This document shows, one piece after another, positions 17,566 through 26,192 of a DNA stretch of 64,000 nucleotides. The first letter of the stretch is position 1, and every line of letters starts with the position of its first letter. Source of the stretch: Succinivibrio dextrinosolvens (GTDB lineage: Bacteria; Pseudomonadota; Gammaproteobacteria; Enterobacterales; Succinivibrionaceae); assembly GCF_011065405.1 (NCBI RefSeq), contig NZ_CP047056.1, forward strand, positions 124,001 to 188,000, in the 5' to 3' direction. The notes below the pieces were generated by a model. The model was not told the origin of the DNA, did no database searches, and saw only the letters and a program-made list of their open reading frames with translations. The translations under genes were made by a program, and so were the position numbers.

Positions 17566-18333
17566 TTAGTGTGACATTACGTATTTTACAAACTTGAGCT
17601 TGGTGGCATCATCTGCACTGTTATACATGTTAACCAGCTCATTGTAGGTAACTGATGATCCTACCACACCGCCACCAACAGCTGAGGTACTCATGGCTGA
17701 AGTGCTACTGCTCATTGGCTCCATGGTAAGTCCCTGAGCTGGACCTGAACCGTATGAACCGGTAGAACTTGCTCTGATGGTTGGAGTACCGTATTTGGTC
17801 ATAGTGATACCACGCTGGGCATCAGGTACATCAGTTGGAGCATATAATCTGCCCAAAGATGTAAGTTCAGCCTTATAGTCTCTCATCAGAGTAAAGCCTC
17901 TGTCTGAGGTTAATACAAAGTAGCTGGCCTCAGACTTGTTAAGCTCTCTGCCGTTGGAATCAGTAAGTGTAATCTTCTGCTGTTCGGCATAACGCTGTGC
18001 CTGATCAATGCTTGATGGCAGTTTGTACTTAAAGGTTACAACCTGATCTTTCTTCAGATCTTCAATATTGATAACTACAGGATTTACAGACTGAACCAGT
18101 TTGGTGTCCTTGCCATCCTTGAAGGTATCCTTGAAGCTTAAAACAACCTGATGTTTGCCGGAACCTAATTCAATCATACGGCTGAATCTGCTGTAGCCAC
18201 TATAGTCTTCAATACCGTCAACAAGTTCAACATTGTAATGAACAGGTACCTTAAAGCCTGAATCTGCATAAGCCTGTACAGAAAATACAGCAGCAAGTGC
18301 AATCAGTGAGACTTTGATTTTTTTGCTTAACAT
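17566..18333 (-). CDS. DUF2057 (YccT/CsgI-like) periplasmic protein
   Basis: A 255-residue exported protein with a clear signal peptide (MLSKKIKVSLIALAAVFSVQAYA, cleavage after AYA). The mature part opens with a beta-rich segment, VPVHYNVELVDGIEDYSGY. It continues with GKHQVVLSFKDTFKDGKDTKLVQS and a later Ser/Gly/Thr-rich stretch, as in the DUF2057 family, whose E. coli member YccT (CsgI) inhibits curli assembly. I assign the family on this pattern. No curli genes are visible nearby. The C-terminus (VTYNELVNMYNSADDATKLKFVKYVMSH) is a predicted helical pair, as in other family members. Function here is inferred only. Confidence 0.6.
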   Translation of the reverse strand: MLSKKIKVSLIALAAVFSVQAYADSGFKVPVHYNVELVDGIEDYSGYSRFSRMIELGSGKHQVVLSFKDTFKDGKDTKLVQSVNPVVINIEDLKKDQVVTFKYKLPSSIDQAQRYAEQQKITLTDSNGRELNKSEASYFVLTSDRGFTLMRDYKAELTSLGRLYAPTDVPDAQRGITMTKYGTPTIRASSTGSYGSGPAQGLTMEPMSSSTSAMSTSAVGGGVVGSSVTYNELVNMYNSADDATKLKFVKYVMSH

Positions 18334-18382
18334 ATTATTGTTTTCCTAATTAAAGTGTTTGATTAGCGATTATCATATCATA

Positions 18383-19513
18383 TTAGAAAGAGTATTCAGC
18401 TCCGATTAGGCCTTTATTTTTATCCATGGCCATTCTTTTAATCTGAGCCTCAGAATAGAATCTTTCAGGCTTTGATGAAACATCAAAGGATGCTTCGGCA
18501 AATACCTTGAAGTTCGGATTAAAGCTGTAATAGACACCGCAGGTTATATCCGATCTGATATTTGCTCCGTCAAATCTCTTTATGCCGTAGCCTAAAGTGG
18601 TGGAGAAGCCGTTATCAAAGGCGTAGTTTACAACTGCCTCATAACTGTAAAGACGGTTGGTGTACTTGTTGTACTTGGTTACAGTTCCGTTTAAAGCTGC
18701 ATACAGACCTTCACCGAAATTACCGTAGGTTATGGACAGACCTTTATCTATCTTGTAGGTTGGTCTTAGAGAGTAGGCTGTATTCAGATCATCCTGTGAA
18801 TCCCCCAGATGATACATCTTTTTAATCTGAGGAGAGAATTCCTTGGCCATCATGTCATTCTTGTCCGGCTGCAGATAGTAGTAGCTTAAACCGTAGGCAA
18901 TGCCGATACCGTTGGCAAGTCTAGTGGCAAAGGCAAAAGCCGCACCGTTGTGAATATTGACATTAGAGCCGTTAACATCATCATAAGCTGTCTGATATGA
19001 CATTCTGAAATCCCAGCCCATAGCTGAGAGAGAATACATGATAAGACCTGGCTGGTAGTCACCAAAGGCATAATGGTCGTTTACTCTGCTGTCTAATTCC
19101 TGATAGACATCAGTTACACCTGCAACCGTATAGAATGCATTATCTCCACGGCCGAAGGTTAAGGTTCCATACTGCTGGGCATCAAAGCCGACATACTGGG
19201 CACGGGTTATGAATTTATCGGTGCCGTTTGCACCTGATGGCATAATCCATTCTGAGTAGCCGATTGCATAGACATTGTCTGAAAGCTGTGAACGTCCGGC
19301 TATTCCGAAATAGACGGTACTCTGTAGAGTATTGTCGTCATTCTGTTTGTTCTGAATACCTTTAACATGACGGGCAGCACCATCAGAAAGATACATGGCG
19401 TTGATTCGACCGAACAGATCCAGATTGGTTCCGTCCTTTTTATAAACGGTCGCAGATTGAGCCTGAGAAATCAATGCAATAGAAAGAGCTGCCGCAAGAG
19501 GAATTTTTTTCAT
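18383..19513 (-). CDS. OmpC/OmpF-type general porin
   Basis: A 376-residue outer-membrane porin. The signal peptide is MKKIPLAAALSIALISQAQS-A. The mature N-terminus VYKKDGTNLDLFGRINAMYL is the first strand typical of gammaproteobacterial trimeric porins. Alternating hydrophobic strands with aromatic girdles follow, including the constriction-loop region after FGRGDNAFYTVAGVTDVYQELDSR. The protein ends in GLIGAEYSF with the C-terminal Phe needed by the BAM complex. It is a single gene with probable 16 strands. It stands between a YccT-like gene and the phosphatase gene on the same strand, with gaps that allow independent expression. Confidence 0.92.
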   Translation of the reverse strand: MKKIPLAAALSIALISQAQSATVYKKDGTNLDLFGRINAMYLSDGAARHVKGIQNKQNDDNTLQSTVYFGIAGRSQLSDNVYAIGYSEWIMPSGANGTDKFITRAQYVGFDAQQYGTLTFGRGDNAFYTVAGVTDVYQELDSRVNDHYAFGDYQPGLIMYSLSAMGWDFRMSYQTAYDDVNGSNVNIHNGAAFAFATRLANGIGIAYGLSYYYLQPDKNDMMAKEFSPQIKKMYHLGDSQDDLNTAYSLRPTYKIDKGLSITYGNFGEGLYAALNGTVTKYNKYTNRLYSYEAVVNYAFDNGFSTTLGYGIKRFDGANIRSDITCGVYYSFNPNFKVFAEASFDVSSKPERFYSEAQIKRMAMDKNKGLIGAEYSF

Positions 19514-19611
19514 AGAAAGTACACCAGACTGCTTGTTATCTTTTCACTGTTATCTTCTACTGTTATTACCAGGAAACAGTGTTTATTTGAAATAGTTTTC
19601 AATAAGCTATA

Positions 19612-20283
19612 TTAACAAAAAATTATGCTTTTTAAATGCTCAACATCCTGTGCTTTGTATGTTGCCCCCCAGCTGTCGATGTCAGCACACTCATTCTGAC
19701 CGTATCCCCATAAAACAGCGACAGAATCGGTCTTAGCGGCAATTGCCGCTCTGATATCGTTTAAATGATCTCCAACGTACAGAGCATCTTCTGATTTGAT
19801 TTCAAGGATCTCCAAAGCCTTTAAAATCGGCTCTGGATGAGGTTTTGAATGGGTTAGAGAATCACAGCCAAGAATAAGCTCAAAATTTTTGGAAAATTCA
19901 AACTTAGATAACACTTTTTTCGCCATAGCGTAGTATTTATTGGTAATGACTGCGGTTTTAATGCCGTTGTTGTGAAGTGTCTGTATAAGCTCACCGATTC
20001 CATGAAACTCTGTGGTTCTGTCACAGATATGAGCAGTGTAGTATTCAGCAAAACAATCTCTCATGACGGATTCTATTCCGGCACTGTCCCAATCCTTTTC
20101 TGGAACCCCCAGTTTCATCATTTCTCTCATACCGGCTGTGACCCTGGTTCTGATGATTTTCTCATCAAGTTTCCTATAGCCGAATCTGTCTAAAGTGTAA
20201 TTGCAGGCGGCTATAAGATCGGGGGCTGTATCTAAAAGAGTGCCGTCCAGGTCAAAAAGAATTGCTTTATATTTTGTTTTCAT
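19612..20283 (-). CDS. gph: HAD phosphatase, phosphoglycolate phosphatase (Gph) type
   Basis: A 223-residue HAD-superfamily hydrolase of subclass I with an alpha-helical cap. Motif I is ILFDLDGTLLDTAPDL (nucleophile Asp and acid/base Asp). Motif II is in GIKTAVITNKY. Motif III is K in LTHSKPHPEPIL, and motif IV is VGDHLNDIRAAIAA. The best match by memory is Gph, which clears 2-phosphoglycolate. The related MupP and PpaX enzymes cannot be excluded on sequence alone. It is divergently transcribed from apt with a 94-bp shared promoter region. Confidence 0.85.
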   Translation of the reverse strand: MKTKYKAILFDLDGTLLDTAPDLIAACNYTLDRFGYRKLDEKIIRTRVTAGMREMMKLGVPEKDWDSAGIESVMRDCFAEYYTAHICDRTTEFHGIGELIQTLHNNGIKTAVITNKYYAMAKKVLSKFEFSKNFELILGCDSLTHSKPHPEPILKALEILEIKSEDALYVGDHLNDIRAAIAAKTDSVAVLWGYGQNECADIDSWGATYKAQDVEHLKSIIFC

Positions 20284-20377
20284 CGGTTAAAAAACTTAAA
20301 ATTATTATTGAAATTTGCTAGAATATCCCGCTGGGCAAATTTTAACATAGCTCATTTAATAGGACTAAAGACTAACA

Positions 20378-20950
20378 ATGATTGATACATCTAAGATAGA
20401 CAATTTTCAAAACCGCATTCAGTATCTTAAGGATTCTGTTGCCGCTGTAAAGGATTTTCCTCAGGAAGGTATTCTGTTTCGTGACATTACTACACTTTTA
20501 GAGGACCCTAAGGCTCTGAAGGATACAATCGACCTTCTGTACGATGTATACAAGGATGAGAAGATTGACTATATTGCAGCAGCAGATGCCAGAGGCTTTA
20601 TCTTTGGTTGTGCTCTAGCTTATAAAATTGGCTGCGGTCTGGTTCTTGTCCGCAAGAAAGGCAAGCTTCCTCGTGAGACTATCAGTCAGGATTATGACCT
20701 AGAGTACGGCAAGAATACTCTTGAAATCTGCAAAGGCTCATTAAAGAAAGGTGACAATGTTCTACTATTGGATGATTTACTTGCAACTGGCGGTACAGCT
20801 GGTGCTATGATAAAATTAGTAGAAAAATCAGGCGCAAACATTGTGTCCTTCGCTTTTATAATTGAGTTATTCGACCTTGGCGGAGCTAAGCGTATTAAAG
20901 ATACCTACGGTATCGATTCCTTCAGCTTAATCAGCTTCCCTGGTCACTAA
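20378..20950 (+). CDS. apt: Adenine phosphoribosyltransferase
   Basis: A 190-residue purine salvage enzyme that makes AMP from adenine and PRPP. Hallmarks are FPQEGILFRDITTLLEDP near the N-terminus, the hood motif ADARGFIFG, RKKGKLPRETISQDYDLEYG, and the PRPP-binding loop VLLLDDLLATGGTAGA. The C-terminus FSLISFPGH matches the family end. dnaX starts nine bases downstream, the same order as apt-dnaX in E. coli, so the two form an operon. Confidence 0.97.
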   Translation: MIDTSKIDNFQNRIQYLKDSVAAVKDFPQEGILFRDITTLLEDPKALKDTIDLLYDVYKDEKIDYIAAADARGFIFGCALAYKIGCGLVLVRKKGKLPRETISQDYDLEYGKNTLEICKGSLKKGDNVLLLDDLLATGGTAGAMIKLVEKSGANIVSFAFIIELFDLGGAKRIKDTYGIDSFSLISFPGH

Positions 20951-20959
20951 GAAGATAAA

Positions 20960-22093
20960 ATGGCAATAGAATCCTCAGGACAGTATCAGGCACTAGCAAG
21001 AAAATACAGACCTCAGTCATTTGATGATGTTGTAGGTCAGGAGCATGTGGTTAATGCTCTTAAGAATTCCATAGATTCACAGAGAATTCATCATGCTTAT
21101 CTGCTGACCGGTACCAGAGGAATAGGTAAGACCACTATTGCCAGAATTATTGCAAAATGTCTTGAATGTGAAGATGGCATTTGCTCAAATCCTCACGAAC
21201 ATTCTGAGTCCTGTTCAATCTGCAGTGCCATCAGCGAGGGCAACTTCCCTGATGTTATTGAAATTGACGCAGCGTCCCAGACTAAAGTCGATGATACCAG
21301 AGCTCTTTTAGAAAACACTCAGTATCCACCTCTGCAGGGACGCTTTAAAGTTTATATCATCGATGAGGTTCACATGCTGTCAACCAGCAGTTTCAATGCA
21401 CTGCTGAAGACATTAGAGGAACCTCCTTCATATGTAAAATTCATTCTCGCTACCACTGATCCTCAGAAGATTCCTACAACAGTATTATCCCGCTGTCTTC
21501 AGTTCCAGCTCAAATCTCTGACAATCGATCAGATTGCCTCTCGTATTGAGTACATTGCCTCAAAGGAAAATATCCCTTGTCAGAATGAGGCTGCGGTGAT
21601 TATTGCCAGAGCCGCCAAAGGCAGTATGCGTGATGCCTTATCCTTATGTGATCAGGCAGTTGCTCTGGGTAATGGTGAGATTAAAAGAGATACAGTTCTG
21701 TCTATGCTAGGTACTGCAGGTGATGGCTTTATCTCTCAGGTACTTGAGCTTTTAAAGGTTAACTCTCAGGTTAAACTTGGTGAGGTTCTATCCTCAGTAA
21801 GGGCTATCTGTCCAAACTACAAGAGTCTGCTTGACGAACTGGTACAGACTTTCCATGATCTTGCTCTATATCAGATGATCGGCGGTAAAGATGCGCTGAA
21901 CGTTTTTTCCACACCGCTTTCAATTCTTGAAAACTATTCAAAAGATCTGTCTGCTCAGGGTATTCAGCTTTACTATCAGATCTGCCTTCAGGGCCTTGAA
22001 GAGTACAAGGTTGCAGCAGACGGTGCGTCTGCCTTTGAAATGACCGTGCTGCGAATGCTAGCCTTTACACCCGAAAAAAAAAAGATTGGCTAG
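20960..22093 (+). CDS. dnaX: DNA polymerase III gamma subunit (dnaX zero-frame product)
   Basis: A 377-residue clamp-loader ATPase. It has Walker A GTRGIGKTT, a four-Cys zinc module (CLECEDGICSN...CSIC), Walker B YIIDEVHMLS, the SRC motif VLSRCLQF and sensor motifs, followed by the collar domain III to about residue 370. The zero frame ends at TAG 22091-22093, three codons after the heptamer A AAA AAG (22078-22084). This is the slippery sequence by which E. coli makes gamma and tau from dnaX. Slippage by -1 enters the long frame 22084-24567 and gives tau. Here the switch comes right after domain III, so gamma is shorter than E. coli's 431 residues. Confidence 0.95.
   Translation: MAIESSGQYQALARKYRPQSFDDVVGQEHVVNALKNSIDSQRIHHAYLLTGTRGIGKTTIARIIAKCLECEDGICSNPHEHSESCSICSAISEGNFPDVIEIDAASQTKVDDTRALLENTQYPPLQGRFKVYIIDEVHMLSTSSFNALLKTLEEPPSYVKFILATTDPQKIPTTVLSRCLQFQLKSLTIDQIASRIEYIASKENIPCQNEAAVIIARAAKGSMRDALSLCDQAVALGNGEIKRDTVLSMLGTAGDGFISQVLELLKVNSQVKLGEVLSSVRAICPNYKSLLDELVQTFHDLALYQMIGGKDALNVFSTPLSILENYSKDLSAQGIQLYYQICLQGLEEYKVAADGASAFEMTVLRMLAFTPEKKKIG
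22078..22084 (+). promoter_or_regulatory. dnaX: dnaX -1 frameshift site A AAA AAG
   Basis: The run of ten A (22074-22083) followed by G contains the heptamer A AAA AAG in the correct register, with zero-frame codons AAA (22079-22081) and AAG (22082-22084). The zero-frame stop follows two codons later. A run this long could also cause transcriptional slippage, as reported for Thermus dnaX. I see no strong stimulatory stem-loop or upstream SD. Confidence 0.85.
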
Positions 22094-24567
22094 GTGAAGA
22101 CTGTCCTGAACTTCTTGAATATCTTAATAATGAACTTCAGGGCTTAACTCCGGAACAGCTTTTATCCTCAGACTTTTTATCCCTGTCTTTACCTGATAAT
22201 TCTGCAGGCAGTTTGTCTGATATTCTTGCTGTTAAATCAGAGACTGTCGGTCAATTTGTTTCTGAAACTTCTGATGCCTCCGGTAAAATCTCTGAGGTTA
22301 TCAGTCCTAATGCAGTTCCTGCCGATACGCTATCTAACGTTGATACTTCGGATAACAGCGAAGATATAAGCAAAAAAACTGATTCTGTATCTGACTTAAA
22401 ATCAGACTCTGTTTCTGTCCAAAGTTCTGCTACATCAGAATCAGCTGTCTCACCTGTACAATCTTCAGCATCAACTGAAAATGATTCTAAGCTGAGTAAT
22501 GCAGAGGGCAGCGGCACTGAGGCTTTTGAGCTTCCTAAGAATAACGGCCCTTTTTTCAATCCGCCTATGGAAGGTTCCGATCTCAAGAATGTATCTCATA
22601 ACAATACCAGTGAGTTATCTCTTTTAATCAGTGCCTTAGAAGAACAGCAGAAACGAACGGTTACTACTCTTAAGACCGATAATTCTGAATATACTAAAAA
22701 GCTCGATGAGATTTTCAATCCTACAGCTCCATCCTCAGAAATTGTTCCTCAGAATGAGAACTTAAATACCTCAACTATTTTTAATGAGAAATTCCAGAAT
22801 GCCAGAAGTGTCATAGACAGTAAGCTTGATATAGTTCTGGATGCTGAAAAATACCTAAACGAACTCAGATCTTCTGCTCAAAAACTGACTTCAGCAGATG
22901 ACGGACAGGTTTCAAGTGATGTTTCAAGAAGTATTGAAGGTATATCTTCAATTGTTGCTGATTTAACCTCGACCAAGAGCACATCCTCAGATTTAAAAGC
23001 AGCATCGTCTAAACTTCCTACCTTTGATGAATCAGGAAACATTGTAAGTGCACAGGTAGCTGAGAATAAGGCGGAATCTTCAGCTCAGAGTGATGACGTT
23101 CCATTTGAGCTTACCCCTCAGTCAGAGGAGCTTAGTGTTGATGAGGCCTTTGCACAGGCTCAGAAAGAAGCTCTGGCTCAGCTTGAGCAGGATAAGGAAT
23201 TAGAGAATCAGTTAAAAGAGGATGCGCAGCGATTAAATCAGTCCTTAAGAGATTCGGCCATTAACCTTGAGACTGTAATCAATCCGCAGACAGAAGCTCA
23301 GGGAAAAACTGATCTTCTTAAAAATGAGGATGATCACTACATTCAGAATTTAGATGAACCTGTTGCTGAAGGGGAGCAGTCATCTGCTTTGGAGTCGGAA
23401 TCGTGCGAAAAATCCTGTGAGCTGACATCTTCTCCATCAGAAAAAAATCCTAAAGAGGATGATAAAGAAGCTACTGTTTCCAATACCAGGACAGGTATTG
23501 AAGTATCCTATGTAGCAGGCTACTTTGAAGGAAATACCAAAGAGGTTACAGAGATTATTCCTGACAGGCTTGAGACTCTAGATGCAGTTTTATCTGAGGT
23601 TGAGAGCACTGTCGCCTCAGTACCAGAATCCATCATTGAATCAGCAGGTAATAAGACTGTTGAAAATGAGCTTTCTCTTTCACTGCAGCAGGCGGTTGAT
23701 GCGGCTTTAAACGGAAATTTCGGTCAGAATCTTAATGCGGCAACAGAAAATGTAGCAACTGTTCAACCTGTTTTTTCTGCTCCTTCTGTTATTGCTGAGT
23801 CTACAGAATCATCTGTCTCACTGTCTTCAGTAGCAACTGAATCTGATTTGGCAGAATATCCTGATGCTGTTTCAGGTGGCTCTCAGAATATAGACTCAGA
23901 CTTTACTCCGCTAAATGATGATGACGATTCAGAGGATGATTCTCATATAGAAACAGTCCGCGTTAGTGATTTAAAGGCTGTTGATAACTCCAATACATCT
24001 GAGACAGAGAATAATCTGATTGACGGTAATCCTAAGATTGTTCGTGAATCAACCTTAAAGCTTATAGAGGCAGAACGTCAGTTTGAAAACCGACGTTTAG
24101 GCAGAAAGCTGGAACCTAAGGATTTTTACTATAAGGTAGAACAGACCGATCCCTGGTTCCAGACTATTCTTAAGTCAGGCTACAATGATGGTCCGGTTTT
24201 CTCAGCTTTATGCTATTCAAAACGCACTATTGATCCGAACGATCAGTATAAATGGAAACTCCAGATTTCCGATGATTTTGAGCTCATGACCATGGCTCCT
24301 GATTTTCATCATAATCTTAGAACCAGATTTTCCTTTGTCCTGAATCATCCTGTGGAGATCGAGCTTGAATCCTTTAAAGGAATTCCTCCTGGATGCCCAG
24401 AAGAGCTTGCCAGAATGTGGTATATCAAAGAAATTGAAAATGCTAAGTATGAAATTTCTCAGAACGAGGAGCTGAATAGTCTCCTCTCAAGGCTTGGAGA
24501 GGATCTGAGAACTCTTAATATCAGCATTTATACTCAGAGCGGTCTGCCTTCTAATACTGATAAGTAG
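22084..24567 (+). CDS. dnaX: DNA polymerase III tau-specific extension (dnaX -1 frame)
   Basis: Read after a -1 shift at 22078-22084, this frame adds about 827 residues to the 375 upstream, giving a tau of about 1,202 residues, nearly twice E. coli tau (643). It opens KDWLGEDCPELLEYLNNELQ. A long low-complexity region rich in Ser, Glu, Asp and Ala follows, probably disordered. The last 130 residues match tau domain V: DPWFQTILKSG, FELMTMAPDF, PVEIELESFKGIPPGCPEELA, then an ENAKYEISQNEELNSLLSRLG helix. In E. coli this domain binds the polymerase alpha subunit. The frame has no good independent start (22213 is only a TTG), which supports expression as a fusion. Domain IV (DnaB binding) is not clearly visible. 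Confidence 0.85.
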   Translation, partial: DWLGEDCPELLEYLNNELQGLTPEQLLSSDFLSLSLPDNSAGSLSDILAVKSETVGQFVSETSDASGKISEVISPNAVPADTLSNVDTSDNSEDISKKTDSVSDLKSDSVSVQSSATSESAVSPVQSSASTENDSKLSNAEGSGTEAFELPKNNGPFFNPPMEGSDLKNVSHNNTSELSLLISALEEQQKRTVTTLKTDNSEYTKKLDEIFNPTAPSSEIVPQNENLNTSTIFNEKFQNARSVIDSKLDIVLDAEKYLNELRSSAQKLTSADDGQVSSDVSRSIEGISSIVADLTSTKSTSSDLKAASSKLPTFDESGNIVSAQVAENKAESSAQSDDVPFELTPQSEELSVDEAFAQAQKEALAQLEQDKELENQLKEDAQRLNQSLRDSAINLETVINPQTEAQGKTDLLKNEDDHYIQNLDEPVAEGEQSSALESESCEKSCELTSSPSEKNPKEDDKEATVSNTRTGIEVSYVAGYFEGNTKEVTEIIPDRLETLDAVLSEVESTVASVPESIIESAGNKTVENELSLSLQQAVDAALNGNFGQNLNAATENVATVQPVFSAPSVIAESTESSVSLSSVATESDLAEYPDAVSGGSQNIDSDFTPLNDDDDSEDDSHIETVRVSDLKAVDNSNTSETENNLIDGNPKIVRESTLKLIEAERQFENRRLGRKLEPKDFYYKVEQTDPWFQTILKSGYNDGPVFSALCYSKRTIDPNDQYKWKLQISDDFELMTMAPDFHHNLRTRFSFVLNHPVEIELESFKGIPPGCPEELARMWYIKEIENAKYEISQNEELNSLLSRLGEDLRTLNISIYTQSGLPSNTDK

Positions 24568-24569
24568 AA

Positions 24570-24678
24570 ATGTATTATATTTGACAAATTAAATGTATCA
24601 GATTCAGAGAATGTAATGCATCATATTTGACAAATTGAATGTATCAGATTCAGAGAACGGAATGTATTATATTTGAAA
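24570..24678. repeat. 46-bp tandem repeat, about 2.4 copies
   Basis: Units begin at 24570, 24616 and 24662. The first two share TTTGACAAATT, AATGTATCAGATTCAGAGAA and flanking bases with few changes, and the third is partial. It starts three bases after the dnaX stop. There are no unique spacers, so it is not a CRISPR. It may be a 3' regulatory or neutral repeat. Confidence 0.85.
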
Positions 24679-24746
24679 AATGGAGAGTATCCATAGTTCA
24701 GAATATTTATCTGTATCGACCAGATATGACTATTATATTTTTTAAA

Positions 24747-24782
24747 ACAAAAAAGCAGCACCTTTTAAATAGTAGGTACTGC
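24747..24782 (-). terminator. Terminator of the PotF-like gene
   Basis: On the minus strand GCAGTACC (24782-24775) pairs with GGTGCTGC (24762-24755), with one G-U pair, followed by six T. It lies 33 bases after the stop of the gene at 24816. Confidence 0.85.
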
Positions 24783-24815
24783 CTTTTGAAAAAATTAATC
24801 TTTAAATGTTAGAGA

Positions 24816-25943
24816 TTAATCCCAGCCTTCTGAAGTTTCTTCTTCATCTTCAACCTTACCAGAGTTAAGCTTCATAGAGTTCCAGACCTTGTTGGTGATC
24901 TTGGTAACCTTTGAAGAGGTTGGGGTTAAGAAGTACATAGTCTTCATCTTCTCCTCTGGAATATTCAGAGAAGGATTTGCCTTAAGCACATCATCAAGTC
25001 CCTTGATAGCATCAGTAACAGGCATCATATAGCGCATATCATTGGCAACAGTTGTTGCAACCTTAGGATCTAGAAGGTAGTTAAACCACTTGTGTGCTGC
25101 ATCGTAATGATCGGCATTAGCAGCGATAGTCCAGCAGTCAAACCAGAATACGGAGCCTTCCTTTGGAATTACGTATTCAATGTTAATCTTATTAGCTTTT
25201 GCTCTTTCAGTTGCCTGAAGCACATCTCCAGAATAACCAACGGCTACACAGATTTCACCTGATGCAAGATCGTTGATATATCTTGAGGAGTGGAAATATG
25301 AAACATTAGCTGCAAGTGAGGTTAAAACCTTTAAAGCCTCATCGTAGTCAGAGGCATTCTCTGAGTTTGGAGTCTTACCCAGAACATGCATTGCTGTTGA
25401 AATAATTTCAATAGGGGAATCGATAATGGCAATTCCGCACTGCTTTAGTTTCTTTGAATTCTCTGGATTGAAAAGAACATCCCAGGAATCAAGTTTAAAG
25501 TCCTTACCAAAAACTTCTGCAAGCTTCTGCTTGTTATAGCCAATACCAACAGAAATTTCTGTATATGGATATGCGTACTGATTGTCAGGATCAATCTTAG
25601 CTAGAGCTTCCATACGAACAGGATCAAGATTCTTCCAGTTTGGGATCTTGCTCTTGTCAATCTTCTGTAAAGCTCCTGCCTTAGCCAGACGTGGTACATA
25701 GTAGCTGGTCATCATCACAGCATCAAAGCCTGATTTACCTGATAATAGACGAGCCTCTACCATCTCGTTACTGTCAAACAGTGCATAGTTAGTCTTAAGA
25801 CCTGTTGCTTTTTCAAAGTCTGCAACTGTTGTTTCACCAATATAATCACTCCAGTTCCAGACATTGACGTCATAGTCAGCATTTGAAGCGGTTGCTGCAG
25901 ATAGAAAAGCCAAACCTACAACAGTCTTAGAAAAATTCTTCAT
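24816..25943 (-). CDS. potF: Putrescine/spermidine-binding periplasmic protein (PotF/PotD type)
   Basis: A 375-residue ABC-transporter binding protein. I chose ATG 25943, preceded by AAAGG, over the upstream TTG at 25949. The signal peptide is MKNFSKTVVGLAFLSAATASNA. The mature start VNVWNWSDYIGETTVADFEKATG, then DSNEMVEARLLSGKSGFDAV, KIPNWKNLDPVRM, and YFHSSRYINDLASGEICVAVGYSGDVLQA all parallel E. coli PotF, and the ligand-pocket Trp, Asp and Ser positions appear kept. PotF is the putrescine receptor of PotFGHI. No permease or ATPase genes are in the window, so this is an orphan receptor with its own terminator. Substrate is inferred. Confidence 0.92.
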   Translation of the reverse strand: MKNFSKTVVGLAFLSAATASNADYDVNVWNWSDYIGETTVADFEKATGLKTNYALFDSNEMVEARLLSGKSGFDAVMMTSYYVPRLAKAGALQKIDKSKIPNWKNLDPVRMEALAKIDPDNQYAYPYTEISVGIGYNKQKLAEVFGKDFKLDSWDVLFNPENSKKLKQCGIAIIDSPIEIISTAMHVLGKTPNSENASDYDEALKVLTSLAANVSYFHSSRYINDLASGEICVAVGYSGDVLQATERAKANKINIEYVIPKEGSVFWFDCWTIAANADHYDAAHKWFNYLLDPKVATTVANDMRYMMPVTDAIKGLDDVLKANPSLNIPEEKMKTMYFLTPTSSKVTKITNKVWNSMKLNSGKVEDEEETSEGWD

Positions 25944-26098
25944 GTGCAATTACCTTTAAAAAATGAAGAAAAAATTAACGTTCAATGTTTTTGCATTATA
26001 GATAGAACTGAGATGATTACAATAAAAAATTTCACTTTATTGTATATAATTTTGAAATTTAAAAAATATCCTTATAAATCAATTTGTTTTAAGAATTT

Positions 26099-26106
26099 TG
26101 TGAATT
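26099..26106. repeat. IS66 target-site duplication, left copy
   Basis: TGTGAATT directly before the left inverted repeat. The identical octamer follows the right inverted repeat at 30679-30686. Eight bp is the known target duplication length for IS66. Confidence 0.93.
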
Positions 26107-26192
26107 GTAACAGTTGCCTATTAGGTACCTATTTTTTCAGTTGATAAAAAACTACACTTCAAGCAACGAAATTTGTTAAGGAGTGTATCACC

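Noticed and set aside
22084-24567. dnaX frameshift as a simple pseudogene or a separate gene from 22213
   Set aside because: The slippery heptamer is in perfect register, the downstream frame ends in tau domain V, and TTG 22213 has no SD.
24570-24678. CRISPR array
   Set aside because: The 46-bp units are contiguous with no unique spacers and no cas genes are in the window.
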